Shown here piece after piece: positions 1 to 6,890 of a stretch of 18,566 nucleotides of DNA. The first letter of the stretch is position 1. Each line of letters opens with the position of its first letter. Source of the DNA: JAKJEP01 sp964580995 (GTDB lineage: Bacteria; Planctomycetota; Phycisphaerae; Sedimentisphaerales; SM23-30); assembly GCA_964580995.1 (NCBI GenBank), contig CAZOMV010000109.1, positions 1-18,566 of the forward strand. The letters are read 5' to 3'. Position numbers and translations under genes: made by a program. The notes under the pieces are model-generated. The model was not told the DNA's origin and did not search any database. It saw only the letters and a program-made list of their open reading frames with translations.

Positions 1-54
1 ATCCAGGTTTCCTAGATTAGTCAAGTTATCAGCAAGAAGAAATTTTACCACGAA

Positions 55-235
55 GCTCGCGAAGAGCACGAAGGGGGGAAAAGAAAATTACGAATTACGA
101 AGTACGAATTAAGGGATGGGAAAGATTATCCAGATTAACAGGGCAAAATAGTCTGGCAAATCGGACAGATGGGAAGAAAATGACTGGCTCACCGCCTCGT
201 GGGGCTGGAGGGTGGGACGATTGGTCGGAAGAATA
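55..235. repeat. Dispersed intergenic repeat, left copy
   Basis: This stretch shares five short blocks, in the same order and orientation, with 18290-18511. They are a G-run followed by attacgaatta-type sequence (about 72-112), agattatccagattaacag at 123-141 (18 of 19 identical to 18386-18404), tctggcaaatcggacag at 152-168 (16 of 17 identical to 18424-18440), a gggaagaaaatga block at 171-183, and tggtcggaagaata at 222-235. Ordered blocks with variable spacing indicate two diverged copies of one element rather than chance similarity. No open reading frame or transposase runs through the element. Whether it is a MITE-like sequence or another intergenic repeat family cannot be told from two copies. 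Confidence 0.7.
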
Positions 236-403
236 TTTCCGGCTCGGAGAGCATGGAACACCGGTTTCCCCCCGTAAAAGAAAAAGAGAAGCAGGCACGG
301 CCTCCTGCAGGCGCTCCAGCAGGCCGGATAGCATCTGGAAGTACTTGAATCCCACCAACTGGGATTCCTTGATTTTTTCACGTTTGGCTCGCATGTTCGA
401 CAT
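95..403 (-). pseudogene. Possible degraded transposase N-terminal fragment
   Basis: On the minus strand an open stretch starting from an ATG at 401-403 begins MSNMRAKREKIKES, followed by a basic and aromatic segment with the pattern GFKYFQMLSGLLERL. From memory this resembles the start of IS4-type transposases common in planctomycetes ('GFKYF..L..LL..L'). After about 35 residues the sequence becomes low-quality and Ser/Pro-rich and enters the dispersed repeat, with no DDE catalytic region. It would be a short 5' remnant of an insertion sequence. The match is by eye only, and the alternative is a meaningless open frame. Confidence 0.25.
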
Positions 404-719
404 TAAAACCGAAAACAGCGTGCCACTATAAAATAGGTAATTTAGAAAAATATTTTTCGCCCGACAAAACGTTGCAAATCGAGTGCCGAACACTATTGAA
501 TTCGACCGGGAAAAACGTATTCCCGCAGACTTATCTGGTAGTCAGAACGATGGCCCCACCGCCTCGAAAGAAGAACGATTCTCATGTTTTAAGATCAAAC
601 AATGAAAAAAACCAACTTTTCCGATTATATCCAAAAAAAACGAGCATTTTTTTGATAGAATCCGTCTGTATAGTAGCAGGCTGATCAGCGACTTGTAATT
701 TTGGAGATCTCTTTATCGC
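404..719. other. AT-rich upstream region of the sigma factor gene
   Basis: About 315 bases with no supported gene. It contains a perfect 6-bp inverted repeat (CGGGAA at 507-512, TTCCCG at 520-525, 7-base loop) and A/T runs at 600-655. I looked for a sigma-70 promoter: TATAGT at 669-674 could be a -10 box, but no -35 box stands at a normal distance (TTGATA is only 11 bases away). A GGAG at 703-706 lies 13 bases before the GTG start of the sigma gene and is the likely ribosome-binding site. Any promoter here may be of an alternative-sigma type that I cannot recognise. Confidence 0.4.
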
Positions 720-1256
720 GTGAAGGACCGGGCAGAGACAGAATTGGTTCAGGAAGCCATGGCGGGCAACCTGGCAAGCTTTGGCGAGCTTTGTGAGAGA
801 TATTATTGCTCGATGGTGGCCATTGGATATGCCTGTTTGCGGGATCATCATCTGGCTGAGGATATCGCCCAGGAAGCCTTCGCCAAGGCCCTGGTGAAGC
901 TGCCGCATTTAGAGCAGCCGGACCGGTTCGGCATCTGGCTGGCGAAGATCTGCCGGAATACCGCCCGGGATGTGCTCCGTAAAAAGACGGAAGTCAATAA
1001 TGTGCCGGATTTAACAGGATTCCCCGGCAGAACGAGTAGTGAGAATAGCAATCACGAGGTCGAAAAGGCAATAGGCAAGCTACCCCCCGCCGCCCGGGAA
1101 CTGATTGCCTTACGGTACTATCATCAGATGTCGTATGAACAGATGACGGAAGTCCTGGGACTATCCAAAGCGGCAATTAACGGCAGATTGAATCGAGCAA
1201 AGCAGAAACTAGCCAAAATATTGAAACGGGATGGGTTTCCGGAGCATGAATCATGA
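720..1256 (+). CDS. RNA polymerase sigma factor, sigma-70 family (ECF-like)
   Basis: A 178-residue protein of the size of group 4 (extracytoplasmic function) sigma factors, which direct RNA polymerase to a small set of promoters. Region 2 spans about residues 21-90; the core-binding helix DHHLAEDIAQEAFAKAL lies at 42-58, followed by the -10 recognition part with FGIWLAKICRNTARD. A variable linker (90-115) leads to region 4 (116-168), with the typical LPPAARELIALRYY and a helix-turn-helix from about 137 to 163. The start is GTG with GGAG 13 bases upstream; an in-frame ATG at 759 would cut into the first helix and is less likely. The stop overlaps the start of the next gene in an ATGA, so the two are translationally coupled. 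That arrangement suggests the next gene encodes its regulator. The target promoters are unknown. Confidence 0.93.
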   Translation: MKDRAETELVQEAMAGNLASFGELCERYYCSMVAIGYACLRDHHLAEDIAQEAFAKALVKLPHLEQPDRFGIWLAKICRNTARDVLRKKTEVNNVPDLTGFPGRTSSENSNHEVEKAIGKLPPAARELIALRYYHQMSYEQMTEVLGLSKAAINGRLNRAKQKLAKILKRDGFPEHES

Positions 1257-2761
1257 AACCTGAGAATCATAACCAACATTTTGACAAACTTATCTCCAAT
1301 TCCATTGGCCGGCCGGAGCTGAAGTTTGATTTTGATGCCTGGAAGCAAAGCCACATCGAAGCGATTCAACGGTATGAAAGAGAAATCGAAAAAACCAAAA
1401 CTATCTATCTATCGGCACAGCCGATTTGGAGAAAAATTATGAAAAACAGAATAACAAAATATGCTGCCGTTGCGGTTATGCTACTAATAATTACATTAAT
1501 CATTGCAGTTTGGCCGGAAGTAAGCATTACAAGCAAAGTATATGCTATGTCGGATGTAACTAATTTACTACAGGAAGCCAAGACTTTACATATTGAAGGA
1601 GTAGTTTTCTTCCCAAACAACAACTCGTCCTCCAATGAATATATTGATATTTCTTTGGAATACTGGGTTGACATTGACAACGGGCGGCTATATATGCATA
1701 CACCCGGAGGCCTAAAAGAACCTAACAATTCCGAACCTATGTATTATGACACGATTTTGGACGGTGAGTATAAAATGGAAACATCTTACCGAAAACCTGT
1801 CCATGGAGAATGGGTCCCGGTAATTAACTTTACCAAGTTCAGTCCTTTCCAGTGTCGGCTTGAAGCACGCAAGGCCACTCAACTGTTTATTATGGGAATG
1901 CTCGGCAACATGGACCAAGTTGAAGGTTTTACTAAGATTAGTGAAGAAAGTATCGATGGGATACCTTTCGACGTCTGGCAGGGTGAAGTTTTTCAGGGTG
2001 GTCGAGGAACAAAAATTAAAACCTGGTTAAATCCCTTCTCCGGGGAAGTTGGACGCGTATTCTTTTGGCATAAGAAACAAAAGGATGATGTTGATTGGAG
2101 CCCAGGATTTGAGTTATATAAAATTGAGCGTAATATTGAATTACCTCTGGATATTTTCATGACTAATCCCCCTGCGGGTGTTGAATTGGAAAATACGAAG
2201 GAAACGGCACCAACCGCTTTGGTCGGGGAACTTGGGGAGCACGAACGATCCTATATCGGGATACACGTTGGTTTCACATTGGATGACGGTAGTGTAATCG
2301 TGGGATGGAGCACCGGAAGAGTGGGAGGCTCCCAAGTTGACAAGTTCAGTAACCTCACCATAGGTGGTCAGTTGCCAGAGCTGCCGGCAAAAATCATCGG
2401 ACTTAAACCTATTCCAAATAATGAAAATGTTTTCTATAAAGGATATCATTTGGCTTTTACCCATAAGGAGAATACGTTTTGTGAATGGAGTATCTATATA
2501 CCCAATAAAAATACTCCGTCACGCAAAGCCTTCCTTGGCTATGAGGTTCTGACAGAATACGAGTGTGATGAAAGTCTTTTTCAAAACAGGGTTCAGGGAC
2601 TATATGAAGATATAATTATTGACAGCCAAGAAGATTTTTCACAATGGATTCTTGGTTCTATGGCAGACCTGAGTGATACTGGTACAGCCCCTCCGAATGT
2701 TACTTATCGCAATGTCATGCAACTAGCAGGAGATTTACGGCAGTCACTTCAAAATAGATAA
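1253..2761 (+). CDS. One-pass membrane protein coupled to the sigma factor (putative anti-sigma/sensor)
   Basis: A 502-residue protein. Residues 1-69 are hydrophilic and probably cytoplasmic, one membrane helix lies at about 70-88 (AAVAVMLLIITLIIAVW), and about 410 residues follow outside the membrane. The segment IWRKIMKNRITKYAAVAV just before and into the helix is a style I associate with planctomycete proteins that sit behind sigma factor genes. The N-terminal part has no cysteine, so the zinc-binding HxxxCxxC motif of ZAS anti-sigma factors is absent. The outer part is rich in aromatic beta-strand-like sequence and may have a LolA/lipoprotein-sorting-like fold, but that is a guess. The 4-base ATGA overlap with the sigma gene supports a regulatory pair; no function is shown directly. 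The gene is clearly AT-richer than the genes from 3072 on. Confidence 0.8.
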   Translation: MKPENHNQHFDKLISNSIGRPELKFDFDAWKQSHIEAIQRYEREIEKTKTIYLSAQPIWRKIMKNRITKYAAVAVMLLIITLIIAVWPEVSITSKVYAMSDVTNLLQEAKTLHIEGVVFFPNNNSSSNEYIDISLEYWVDIDNGRLYMHTPGGLKEPNNSEPMYYDTILDGEYKMETSYRKPVHGEWVPVINFTKFSPFQCRLEARKATQLFIMGMLGNMDQVEGFTKISEESIDGIPFDVWQGEVFQGGRGTKIKTWLNPFSGEVGRVFFWHKKQKDDVDWSPGFELYKIERNIELPLDIFMTNPPAGVELENTKETAPTALVGELGEHERSYIGIHVGFTLDDGSVIVGWSTGRVGGSQVDKFSNLTIGGQLPELPAKIIGLKPIPNNENVFYKGYHLAFTHKENTFCEWSIYIPNKNTPSRKAFLGYEVLTEYECDESLFQNRVQGLYEDIIIDSQEDFSQWILGSMADLSDTGTAPPNVTYRNVMQLAGDLRQSLQNR

Positions 2762-2762
2762 A

Positions 2763-3005
2763 ATGTACGTTGAAGTTTATGAACAAATATTCAGATTGTT
2801 TACCGAATGGTGCGTTGTATTGCCAATTTTTTTCCTATTCATATTGCTTATTGAGTGGATTCTTCTGTTTCCAGAGATATCGCAAGGAGAACAATTCCAG
2901 TTTAGTGTTTTAGCGGAGGGTTATGAGGGAAAAGGCATTAACTTTGAAGTAAATGGACCACTGGGAAATCGGGAATTGAATTTTCAATTACCGAAAAAGA
3001 AATAA
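2763..3005 (+). CDS. Small membrane protein, unknown function
   Basis: An 80-residue protein starting one base after the stop of the preceding gene, so it is probably translated by re-initiation; no clear Shine-Dalgarno sequence is visible. One strongly hydrophobic segment at about residues 17-37 (VVLPIFFLFILLIEWILLF) is followed by a hydrophilic beta-like tail of about 40 residues ending in KKK. I do not recognise the family. The position makes it the third member of the sigma factor/membrane protein cassette, possibly an accessory membrane subunit. It is low in GC like its upstream neighbour. The very tight spacing and the clean membrane-segment-plus-tail architecture argue for a real gene. 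Confidence 0.6.
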   Translation: MYVEVYEQIFRLFTEWCVVLPIFFLFILLIEWILLFPEISQGEQFQFSVLAEGYEGKGINFEVNGPLGNRELNFQLPKKK

Positions 3006-3071
3006 GAATATATTACTTCCAATAGATCTTTTTAGATATCGGTAAATTCTGCAAATCCACTCGGTACTTTG

Positions 3072-4346
3072 TCAGGTACAATACCACTGGATAAATCGTT
3101 CCAGATGGTCCGCCAGGTAGCGGAGGCGCAGGCGGGCAGGGCCCATGCCGAGGGCGGTGCTGTAACCGAGGTTGCCGTCGATGGCCATCACCGCCTGGTG
3201 GGCGTCGGGCAGTTCGAGGTAGTCCCGGCCCTGGCGTGCCGCCTGAATCCGCATGACCCAGCCGAGCGTCACCGCCGCCAGCAGCAGGCTCTGAGCACCT
3301 TCCACCAGAGGGTATTGATAAAAATTCGGCCCGCAGTAGCCCAGGCTGGCCACCCGCGTAAGCAGATACCGCGAGACCATTTCCTGCACCGCCTTCGGCC
3401 AGGGACCGAAACTTTGTTCCAGCTCCCGCAGATCGCAATCCGGCCAGTCCGGCTGAATCCTGGGCAGCGGGCCACTGGTACCGGCCAGTTGCTTCATCTG
3501 CCCCGCACTGTCCAGCCGCTTCCGCAGCCGCCCCAGCAAACTGCCCCTATCCGCATGAATGATCGTGGTCGGCTGGGTAAGCAGGAAGAATATCTGTCCC
3601 AGCATCTTCCGCGGCTTGCCCGTCACCGCCTGACGAGGGATCGCTTGCGTTTGCAGTTCCGCCAGAATCCCGCCCTTGAACATCGCAATCAATTCGGCAA
3701 ATTCATTCTCCCCCACCTTCTGCCATTTCACCTTCTGAATATATTCGAGAAACCTCCCCAGCCAGTGCAGCCGCAGGACCAAATCCTGGGCATCGCTGCA
3801 CAGAATAGAAACCATCGCCTCATTGATGCAGTCCAGCCAGGCAACCGGTACTTTTTGTCCCTTGTACACTTCAGGAATTACAAATTCGCCCGTCTCAGCC
3901 GGCACCAACTTGCGGGCCAGTTGCTTCAATTCCTCCCGGTATGCCGTCAGGCTCTTGCCGTTACTTTCGCATACCGCCGGGCAGTCAAACCGCAGCCCCA
4001 CCCGCAGTTCCTCACCGAACGGATTGAATACAAACGGATACAACTGACAGGCAACCGGCTTGGCCGCCAGGCCATGCGCTTTATGAATCAGGCAAAGATT
4101 ATCCCGGTCCAGAAACACACAGGCCCCATCCGGCCGCTTCGCCAATCCATACCGGTCCGGCCCCGCCGCCCGGTCCTTCACAAACAGATCACCCACCCCC
4201 AGCTTCTTCCGCCAATCCTCCAGCAATTCAATCGTCCCCCGCTCCTGCTGCGATACCGGCACCAGAAAACTCCGGCAGCCCCGTCCGCAGCAATTGCAGC
4301 TATATCGCTGCGTTTGAATCGTTTCCGGATGAAATTCAATTTTCAT
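3072..4346 (-). CDS. YkgJ-like cysteine-cluster protein (putative Fe/Zn-binding)
   Basis: A 424-residue protein. The N-terminal 130 residues carry the pattern of the YkgJ/CxxCxxCC family (putative zinc- or iron-chelating domain): C17, C19, C20 and C24 (SCNCCGRGC), then C76, C85, C100 in the typical CQLYPF context, and C122 and C126. The remaining 290 residues are longer than in small YkgJ proteins, look largely helical, and I do not recognise them. The ATG lies three bases after the stop of the radical SAM gene, with GGAG about 15 bases upstream inside that gene, so the two form a pair. Many YkgJ proteins have no proven function. The neighbours (radical SAM, fumarase alpha subunit) both carry iron-sulfur clusters, which makes a metal-related role plausible but unproven. 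Confidence 0.85.
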   Translation of the reverse strand: MKIEFHPETIQTQRYSCNCCGRGCRSFLVPVSQQERGTIELLEDWRKKLGVGDLFVKDRAAGPDRYGLAKRPDGACVFLDRDNLCLIHKAHGLAAKPVACQLYPFVFNPFGEELRVGLRFDCPAVCESNGKSLTAYREELKQLARKLVPAETGEFVIPEVYKGQKVPVAWLDCINEAMVSILCSDAQDLVLRLHWLGRFLEYIQKVKWQKVGENEFAELIAMFKGGILAELQTQAIPRQAVTGKPRKMLGQIFFLLTQPTTIIHADRGSLLGRLRKRLDSAGQMKQLAGTSGPLPRIQPDWPDCDLRELEQSFGPWPKAVQEMVSRYLLTRVASLGYCGPNFYQYPLVEGAQSLLLAAVTLGWVMRIQAARQGRDYLELPDAHQAVMAIDGNLGYSTALGMGPARLRLRYLADHLERFIQWYCT

Positions 4347-4349
4347 AAA

Positions 4350-5807
4350 TCACTCGGATGTCTCCTTATATGCCAGATACCGATGCTTGAAAACTTCCCA
4401 CGCCAAACCCGGCATTTTGCCCGCCCGCCCAATCATTCGGGGCAGCCGTCGCAGCCGGGCCGAAACCGGAAGACGGGGACGCCGTTTTTCCATATAGGCC
4501 TGCAGGGAAAAATACAAGTCCTTGAAGTCTTTTTCGCAAATGCCCGGATCATACAAAACCGGACGCTTGGGGTTCGGACGGGTAAACTGCCACAATCGCC
4601 AATCCGGATTATCATCCCGGACGATATTATTTTCTCGGGCATAATCCCAGAACGGAGTGCCCGGCAGCGGAGTAGCGATAAACGGCCAAAGATCATCAAT
4701 TCCCGCACGATACAATCGGCCCACAAACTTCCGCGTATCCTGCATCTGCTCCCACGTCTCACCCGGATTGCCCAGAATCACGCTTCCCTGAACATGCAGA
4801 CCGTACTTTTTACAGGTTCGCACTGCATATTCGCCCATATCCGGCGAAACACTCTTGCCCTTGAGATAGTGCAGCATCTGCTCATTGCCGCTCTCAAAAC
4901 CAAAACTCACCAATACAGTCCCCATTTCTTTCAGAAGTTCACACATTCCCTCGTCAATCAGATTGACCCGCGGCTGGCAGGCAAAATAAACCCGGCCCAG
5001 CAAACCGGCGCTGCGGAGCCCTTCAATCACCTCACGAACCCGTTTCTTGTTCACGGCAAACAAATCATCTTCAAAATGAATGAATTGGGTATGATACAAG
5101 TTGGCCACCTGCTCCACTTCCGCCACCACTCGTTCTACCGAATGCAGCCGGACCTTCTTCCAGAACAGCGCCGAGGAACAAAATTTGCAATCATACGGAC
5201 AGCCCCGACCGGTAAAAAGATTCCCGATCCCCATCCGGCGCCATCCCATCGAATAAATCGGATGCCTGGCTTTGATATAATAGCCAGGCAAAAACGAACG
5301 ATCCGGGATCGGAATGGTATCGACAGGATCGATCAAGTCCCGCCTCTGCGTTTGGTGCAGACCATCGTCATCCCAAAATGCCAATCCTTTAATATCGATC
5401 AAATCCAGAGCGGAGACTTTGCTTTTCCGCCGAATCAGTTCCATCAGTTCCAACATCGTCTCCTCCCCTTCCCCCAACACCGCTGTATCAAAAATCGGAT
5501 CCAGGGACTCCGGACACATGGAAATATGATGGCCCCCAATAACCAACAGGGTCTTGGGATTGGCTTTTTTGATCGCCCGGGCCAATTGTATCACTTCACT
5601 ATACAGCGGCGTCAAAGCGGACAGGCCTACCACGGTGGGTTGGATTTCGCGGATTTGCTTCAATACCGACCCGCAATTGACATCTAACACCGTCACCTGC
5701 TTAAACCCGCCATGTTCTCTCAGATACGTAGCCACATACGCCAATTGAATCGGCGGAGACCACGAATCTCGTAAACAATTCACCAGTACTAGATTCGGTT
5801 CAGTCAT
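4350..5807 (-). CDS. B12-binding radical SAM protein
   Basis: A 485-residue protein from the ATG at 5805-5807. An N-terminal cobalamin-binding-like domain (about 1-140) contains the IGGHHISMCPE and GEGEETMLELM stretches typical of this class. The radical SAM core has the CX3CX2C motif GRGCPYDCKFCSS (about residues 200-212), which binds the 4Fe-4S cluster that cleaves S-adenosylmethionine. Further typical elements are FEDDLF, FGFESGNEQML and the GNPGET motif. The substrate is unknown; relatives include methyltransferases and ring-forming enzymes. An upstream TTG at 5832-5834 overlaps the fumarase stop by four bases and would add nine residues; I prefer the ATG because the domain normally begins close to it, but neither start has a strong ribosome-binding site. 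The gene is followed after three bases by the YkgJ-like gene. Confidence 0.9.
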   Translation of the reverse strand: MTEPNLVLVNCLRDSWSPPIQLAYVATYLREHGGFKQVTVLDVNCGSVLKQIREIQPTVVGLSALTPLYSEVIQLARAIKKANPKTLLVIGGHHISMCPESLDPIFDTAVLGEGEETMLELMELIRRKSKVSALDLIDIKGLAFWDDDGLHQTQRRDLIDPVDTIPIPDRSFLPGYYIKARHPIYSMGWRRMGIGNLFTGRGCPYDCKFCSSALFWKKVRLHSVERVVAEVEQVANLYHTQFIHFEDDLFAVNKKRVREVIEGLRSAGLLGRVYFACQPRVNLIDEGMCELLKEMGTVLVSFGFESGNEQMLHYLKGKSVSPDMGEYAVRTCKKYGLHVQGSVILGNPGETWEQMQDTRKFVGRLYRAGIDDLWPFIATPLPGTPFWDYARENNIVRDDNPDWRLWQFTRPNPKRPVLYDPGICEKDFKDLYFSLQAYMEKRRPRLPVSARLRRLPRMIGRAGKMPGLAWEVFKHRYLAYKETSE

Positions 5808-5830
5808 AGGAAATCTATCGGCAATAAGAA

Positions 5831-6694
5831 TCAAAGGATCGCACTTTTATGCCGGTGCGAATGACATTCAATATTGACCGCCACCGGCAGCGAGGCGATA
5901 TGACAAGGGAACACCTCAATCAGCACCGCCAGGGCCGTGCTATCCCCCCCCAGCCCCGCCGGACCGATCCCCAGCGAATTAATCCGTTTCAGCAGATCCC
6001 GCTCCACCTTTGCGTAATACGGATCCGGATGCGGCCGCTCTAAATCCCTGGTCAAGGCATATTTGGATAACTGACAGCACTTTTCAAACGTCCCGCCGAT
6101 CCCCACTCCCACCACAAACGGCGGGCACGCATCCGCACCGGCATTCTTCACCGTCGCTGTTACAAAATCCTTTACCGCCTCCACCCCCGCCGTCGGCTTG
6201 AGCATCGTAAAGGCGCTGCGGTTCTCACAGCCGCCGCCCTTGGCCATCACCGTAATCTTAATTTGCTCACCCGGCACAATCCGATAATGAATCACCGCCG
6301 GGGTATTGGTCCTGGTATTCACCCGCTGATTCAGGGGATCGGCCACGATGCTTTTTCGCAACAGCCCCTTCTCATACCCTATACGCACCCCATCCTGAAT
6401 CGCATCCTCCAGCATCCCATCCGGCCGCTGGGGAGGCGGCTGCACAAAACAGCGATGCCCCTGCTCCACAAACACCACCGTAAATCCCGTATCCTGACAA
6501 AGCGGAATTCGCTCCTGCGCTGCGATCCGGCTGTTTTCCAATAGCTGACCCAGCAGCTCCGCCGCTCCCGCGTGCGACTCCGTTTCCCGCGACTGCCGCA
6601 GGGCCTGCACCATCTCCTCACTCAAATCGTAACAGGCCTGTACGCACAGTTCCGCTACACAATCCACTATTCTTGCATAGCTGATCTCTCTCAT
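5831..6694 (-). CDS. fumA: Class I fumarate hydratase alpha subunit (FumA N-terminal/TtdA type)
   Basis: A 287-residue protein, the usual size of the separate alpha subunit of heterodimeric iron-sulfur fumarases. Such enzymes interconvert fumarate and malate in the citric acid cycle. Family motifs are visible: PLCQDTG with C66, KGGGCENRS with C156, and GGTFEKCCQLSK with C206/C207; these supply the three cysteine ligands of the 4Fe-4S cluster. The product could also be the alpha subunit of tartrate dehydratase, which has the same fold. The beta subunit is normally the adjacent gene, but here the downstream neighbour is the radical SAM gene and the upstream neighbour is rpmH. Only 16 bases separate it from rpmH, so the two are probably co-transcribed. 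The start is ATG without a clear Shine-Dalgarno sequence. Confidence 0.93.
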   Translation of the reverse strand: MREISYARIVDCVAELCVQACYDLSEEMVQALRQSRETESHAGAAELLGQLLENSRIAAQERIPLCQDTGFTVVFVEQGHRCFVQPPPQRPDGMLEDAIQDGVRIGYEKGLLRKSIVADPLNQRVNTRTNTPAVIHYRIVPGEQIKITVMAKGGGCENRSAFTMLKPTAGVEAVKDFVTATVKNAGADACPPFVVGVGIGGTFEKCCQLSKYALTRDLERPHPDPYYAKVERDLLKRINSLGIGPAGLGGDSTALAVLIEVFPCHIASLPVAVNIECHSHRHKSAIL

Positions 6695-6710
6695 GGGATG
6701 CTTCTGCTGC

Positions 6711-6848
6711 TTAAAAAGGCCGGAGATTCACCGAACGACCGGCTCGCCGCTTGGCATTCATGGTCTGACGCCCCTTGCTGGTGCTCATCCGAGCGCGAAA
6801 CCCACTCTTCCGTATCCGTTTGATCTTACTCAATCGATGATTTTCCAA
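6711..6848 (-). CDS. rpmH: 50S ribosomal protein L34 (bL34)
   Basis: A 45-codon gene on the minus strand, starting with TTG (6846-6848) and ending with TAA (6711-6713). The product contains SKIKRIRKSGFRARMSTSKG and then RQTMNAKRRAGRS, which matches the bL34 signature (GFRARMxTxxGRxxxxxRRxxGR). It is a small, very basic protein of the large ribosomal subunit that lies against 23S rRNA. An in-frame TAG two codons before the TTG limits the possible start; AAGGA about 9 bases upstream serves as ribosome-binding site. A second TTG six codons in is less well placed. The usual partners dnaA, rnpA and yidC are absent; rpmH lies between the beta-propeller gene (42 bases upstream) and fumA (16 bases downstream). 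The C-terminus (VNLRPF) is unusual for the family. Confidence 0.87.
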   Translation of the reverse strand: MENHRLSKIKRIRKSGFRARMSTSKGRQTMNAKRRAGRSVNLRPF

Positions 6849-6890
6849 CTGCTAATCCTTTCTTTCTGAATACCTCACCGGGTATTTTCG

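Noticed and set aside
669..674. TATAGT as the -10 box of the sigma factor gene
   Set aside because: The only -35-like sequence (TTGATA) is 11 bases away, too close for a standard promoter.
180..684. Small plus-strand open frames (180-431 and 472-684)
   Set aside because: No ribosome-binding site, no recognisable family, and one overlaps the dispersed repeat.
3006..3071. Bidirectional terminator between the convergent genes
   Set aside because: The short AGATCT/AGATAT similarity does not form a proper stem with a T-run in either direction.
3069..5687. 872-codon open frame on the plus strand
   Set aside because: It is fully antisense to the YkgJ-like and radical SAM genes, which have clear family motifs. 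Its product is a His/Arg/Pro/Gln-rich composition without any domain, as expected opposite GC-rich codons.
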